Shown here: piece after piece, positions 62,270 to 64,000 of the stretch
Layout: the number at the start of each line of letters is the position of its first letter
How positions within the stretch are numbered: the first letter of the stretch is position 1
NCBI RefSeq assembly: GCF_042477335.2
Contig: NC_091256.1
Coordinates: 33,944,001-34,008,000 of the forward strand
Length of the DNA stretch: 64,000 nucleotides
Source of the DNA: Ovis canadensis
Taxonomy: Eukaryota; Chordata; Mammalia; Artiodactyla; Bovidae
Direction: 5' to 3'
Notes under the pieces: model-generated
The model's database searches: none
What the model saw: the letters and a program-made list of their open reading frames with translations, nothing else
Told to the model about the DNA's origin: nothing
Made by a program: the position numbers and the translations under genes

Positions 62270-64000
62270 TGTGATGGGTGATGAAAGTAAAGTCCAATAC
62301 TGCATTGGAACCTGGAATATTAGGTCCATAAATCAAGGCAAAATGGAAGTGGTAAAACAGGAGATGACAAGATGACATTTTAGGAATCAGTGAACTAAAA
62401 TGGACTGGAATGGGTGAATTTAACTCACATTACAGTTATATCTACTACTGTGGGCAAGAATCCTTTAGAAGACATGGAGTAGCCATCATGATCAACAAAA
62501 GAGTCCAAAAAATGCAGTACTTGGATGAAATCTCAAAAATGACAGAAGGCAAACCAATCAGTATCAAAGAAATCCAAGTCTATGCCCCAACTAGTACTGC
62601 TAAAGTAGCTGAGGTTGAACAGTTCTATGAAGACCTATAAGACCTTCTAGAACTAACATCCCAAAAAGATGTCCTCTTCATTATAGGGGACTGGAATGCA
62701 AAAGTAGGAAGTCAAGAGCTACCTGGAATAACATGCAAATTTGGCCTTAGAACAAAATGAAGCAGGTCAACGGCTAACAGAGTTTTGCCAAGAGAACGCG
62801 CTGGTCATAGCAAACACCCTCTTCCAACAACACAAGAGAAGAATCTACACATGGACATCACCAGATGGTCAATACTGAAATCAGATTGATTCTATTCTTT
62901 GCAGCCAAAGATGAAGAGACTCTATACAGTCAGCAAAAGCAAGACCAGGAGCTGACTGTGGCTCAGATCACGAACTCTTTATAGCCAAACTCAGACTTAA
63001 ATTGACGAAAGTAGGAAAAACCACTAGACCATTCAGGAACAACCTAAATCAAATCCCTTACGAATATACAGTGGAAGTGACAAATACATTCAAGGGATTA
63101 GATCTGAAAGAGTGCCTGAAGGCTATGGACGGAGGTTCGCAACACTGTACAGGAGGCAGTGATCAAGACCATTCACAAGAAAAAGAAATGCAAAAAGGCA
63201 AAACAGTTGTAGGACAGGGCCTTACAAATAGCTGAGAAAAGAAGAGAAGCTAAAGGCAAAGGAGAAAAGGAAAGATATACCCATTTGAATGCAGAGTTCC
63301 AAAGAATAGCAAGGAGATAAGAAAGGCTTTCCTCAACGCAAAGAAAAAGAGGAAAACAACAGAATGGGAAAGACTAGAGATTTCTTCAAAAAATCAGAGA
63401 TACCAAGGGAACATTTCATCCAAAGATGAGCACAATAAAGGACAAAAATGGTATGGACCTAGCAGAAGCAGAAGATATTAAGTAGAGGTGGCAAGAATAC
63501 ACAGAAGAACTATACAAAAAAGATCTTCATAACCCAGATAACCACGAGGGTGTGATCACTCACCTAGAGCCAGACATCTTGGAATGCAAAGTCAAGTGGA
63601 CCTTAGGAAGCATCATTTTGAACAAAGCTAATGGAGGTGATGGAATTCCAGTTGAGCTATTTCAAATCCTAAAAGATGATGCTATGAAAGTGTTGAACTC
63701 AATACGCCAGCAAATCTGGAAAACTGAGCAGTGGCCACAGGACTGGAAAAGGCCAGTTTTCATTCCAATCCCAAAGAAAGGCAATGCCAAAGAAGGCTCA
63801 AACTACCACACAACTGCACTCATCTCAGACACTAGCAATGTAATGCTCAAAATTCTCCAAGCCAGGCTTCAACAGTACATGAACCATGAACTTCCAAATG
63901 TTCAAGGTGGATTTCAAAAAGGCAGAGGAACCAGAGATCAAATTGCCAACATCCACTGGATCATCAAAAAAGCAAGAGAGTTCCAGAAAAACATCTACTT
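62270..64000 (+). mobile_element. BovB 5' part: endonuclease and start of reverse transcriptase, runs off the window
   Basis: Sense BovB, opposite to EPRS1. Order seen: endonuclease start (CIGTWNIRSINQGKMEVVKQ, 62,302-62,360), WTGMGEFNS (62,402), VQVYAPTS region (62,575), IIGDWNAKVGSQEL (62,680), TWTSPDGQ (62,850), SDHELFIAKLRLKL (62,965), TTRPFRNNLNQIPYEYTVEV (63,018). The RT N-terminal part follows (GGDGIPVELFQILKDDA, 63,634-63,690; QGGFQKGRGTRDQIANIHWI, 63,904-63,962). Small deletions and frameshifts break the endonuclease, so it is a dead copy. The stretch from about 63,684 to the edge remains open. Confidence 0.92.

Overview
This is a mammalian nuclear genome window, and its repeats point to a ruminant, most likely a bovid. 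It is full of BovB (RTE) LINE fragments, their derived SINEs (Bov-tA, BOV-A2), CHR-type tRNA SINEs and L1 tails. All recognised protein-coding sequence is on the minus strand. The gene order fits the segment that in human chromosome 1q41 carries SLC30A10 and EPRS1. I cannot tell cattle from sheep, goat or another bovid from this sequence alone.

Layout, left to right. Positions 1-13,200 hold the whole coding region of SLC30A10 (ZnT10, a manganese/zinc efflux transporter): four coding exons at 12,268-12,916, 11,561-11,638, 3,153-3,392 and 277-776, with a GC-rich promoter just above exon 1. The joined exons are in frame and give 488 residues. Positions 13,200-31,200 are repeat-rich and have no recognised gene. 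At 31,214-31,664 there is a second, diverged exon that encodes a ZnT10/ZnT1-type N-terminal half (four membrane segments). It has an intact reading frame and a donor site of the same phase as SLC30A10 exon 1. I found no downstream TM5-TM6 or C-terminal exon of its own. It may therefore be an alternative first exon of SLC30A10, or the remnant of a tandem paralogue. Positions 31,700-42,950 are intergenic, with an L1 tail broken by several younger insertions and one unrecognised 97-codon reading frame at 38,083-38,376.

Positions 42,950-61,495 hold the 3' part of EPRS1 (bifunctional glutamyl-prolyl-tRNA synthetase). Thirteen coding exons give the last 587 residues: part of the last WHEP repeat, the lysine-rich linker, and the whole prolyl-tRNA synthetase core with its zinc-binding tail. 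Exon phases are consistent throughout. The 5' part of EPRS1 lies beyond the right edge. The window ends inside a long BovB element (62,270-64,000).

The two genes do unrelated jobs: membrane metal export and cytosolic aminoacylation/translational control. They are simply syntenic neighbours. The most interesting items are the second ZnT10-type first exon with changed metal-site residues, a missing regulatory serine in the EPRS1 linker, an exon-like unrecognised ORF at 38 kb, an exact 106-bp tandem duplication inside a SINE, and an internally deleted BovB.
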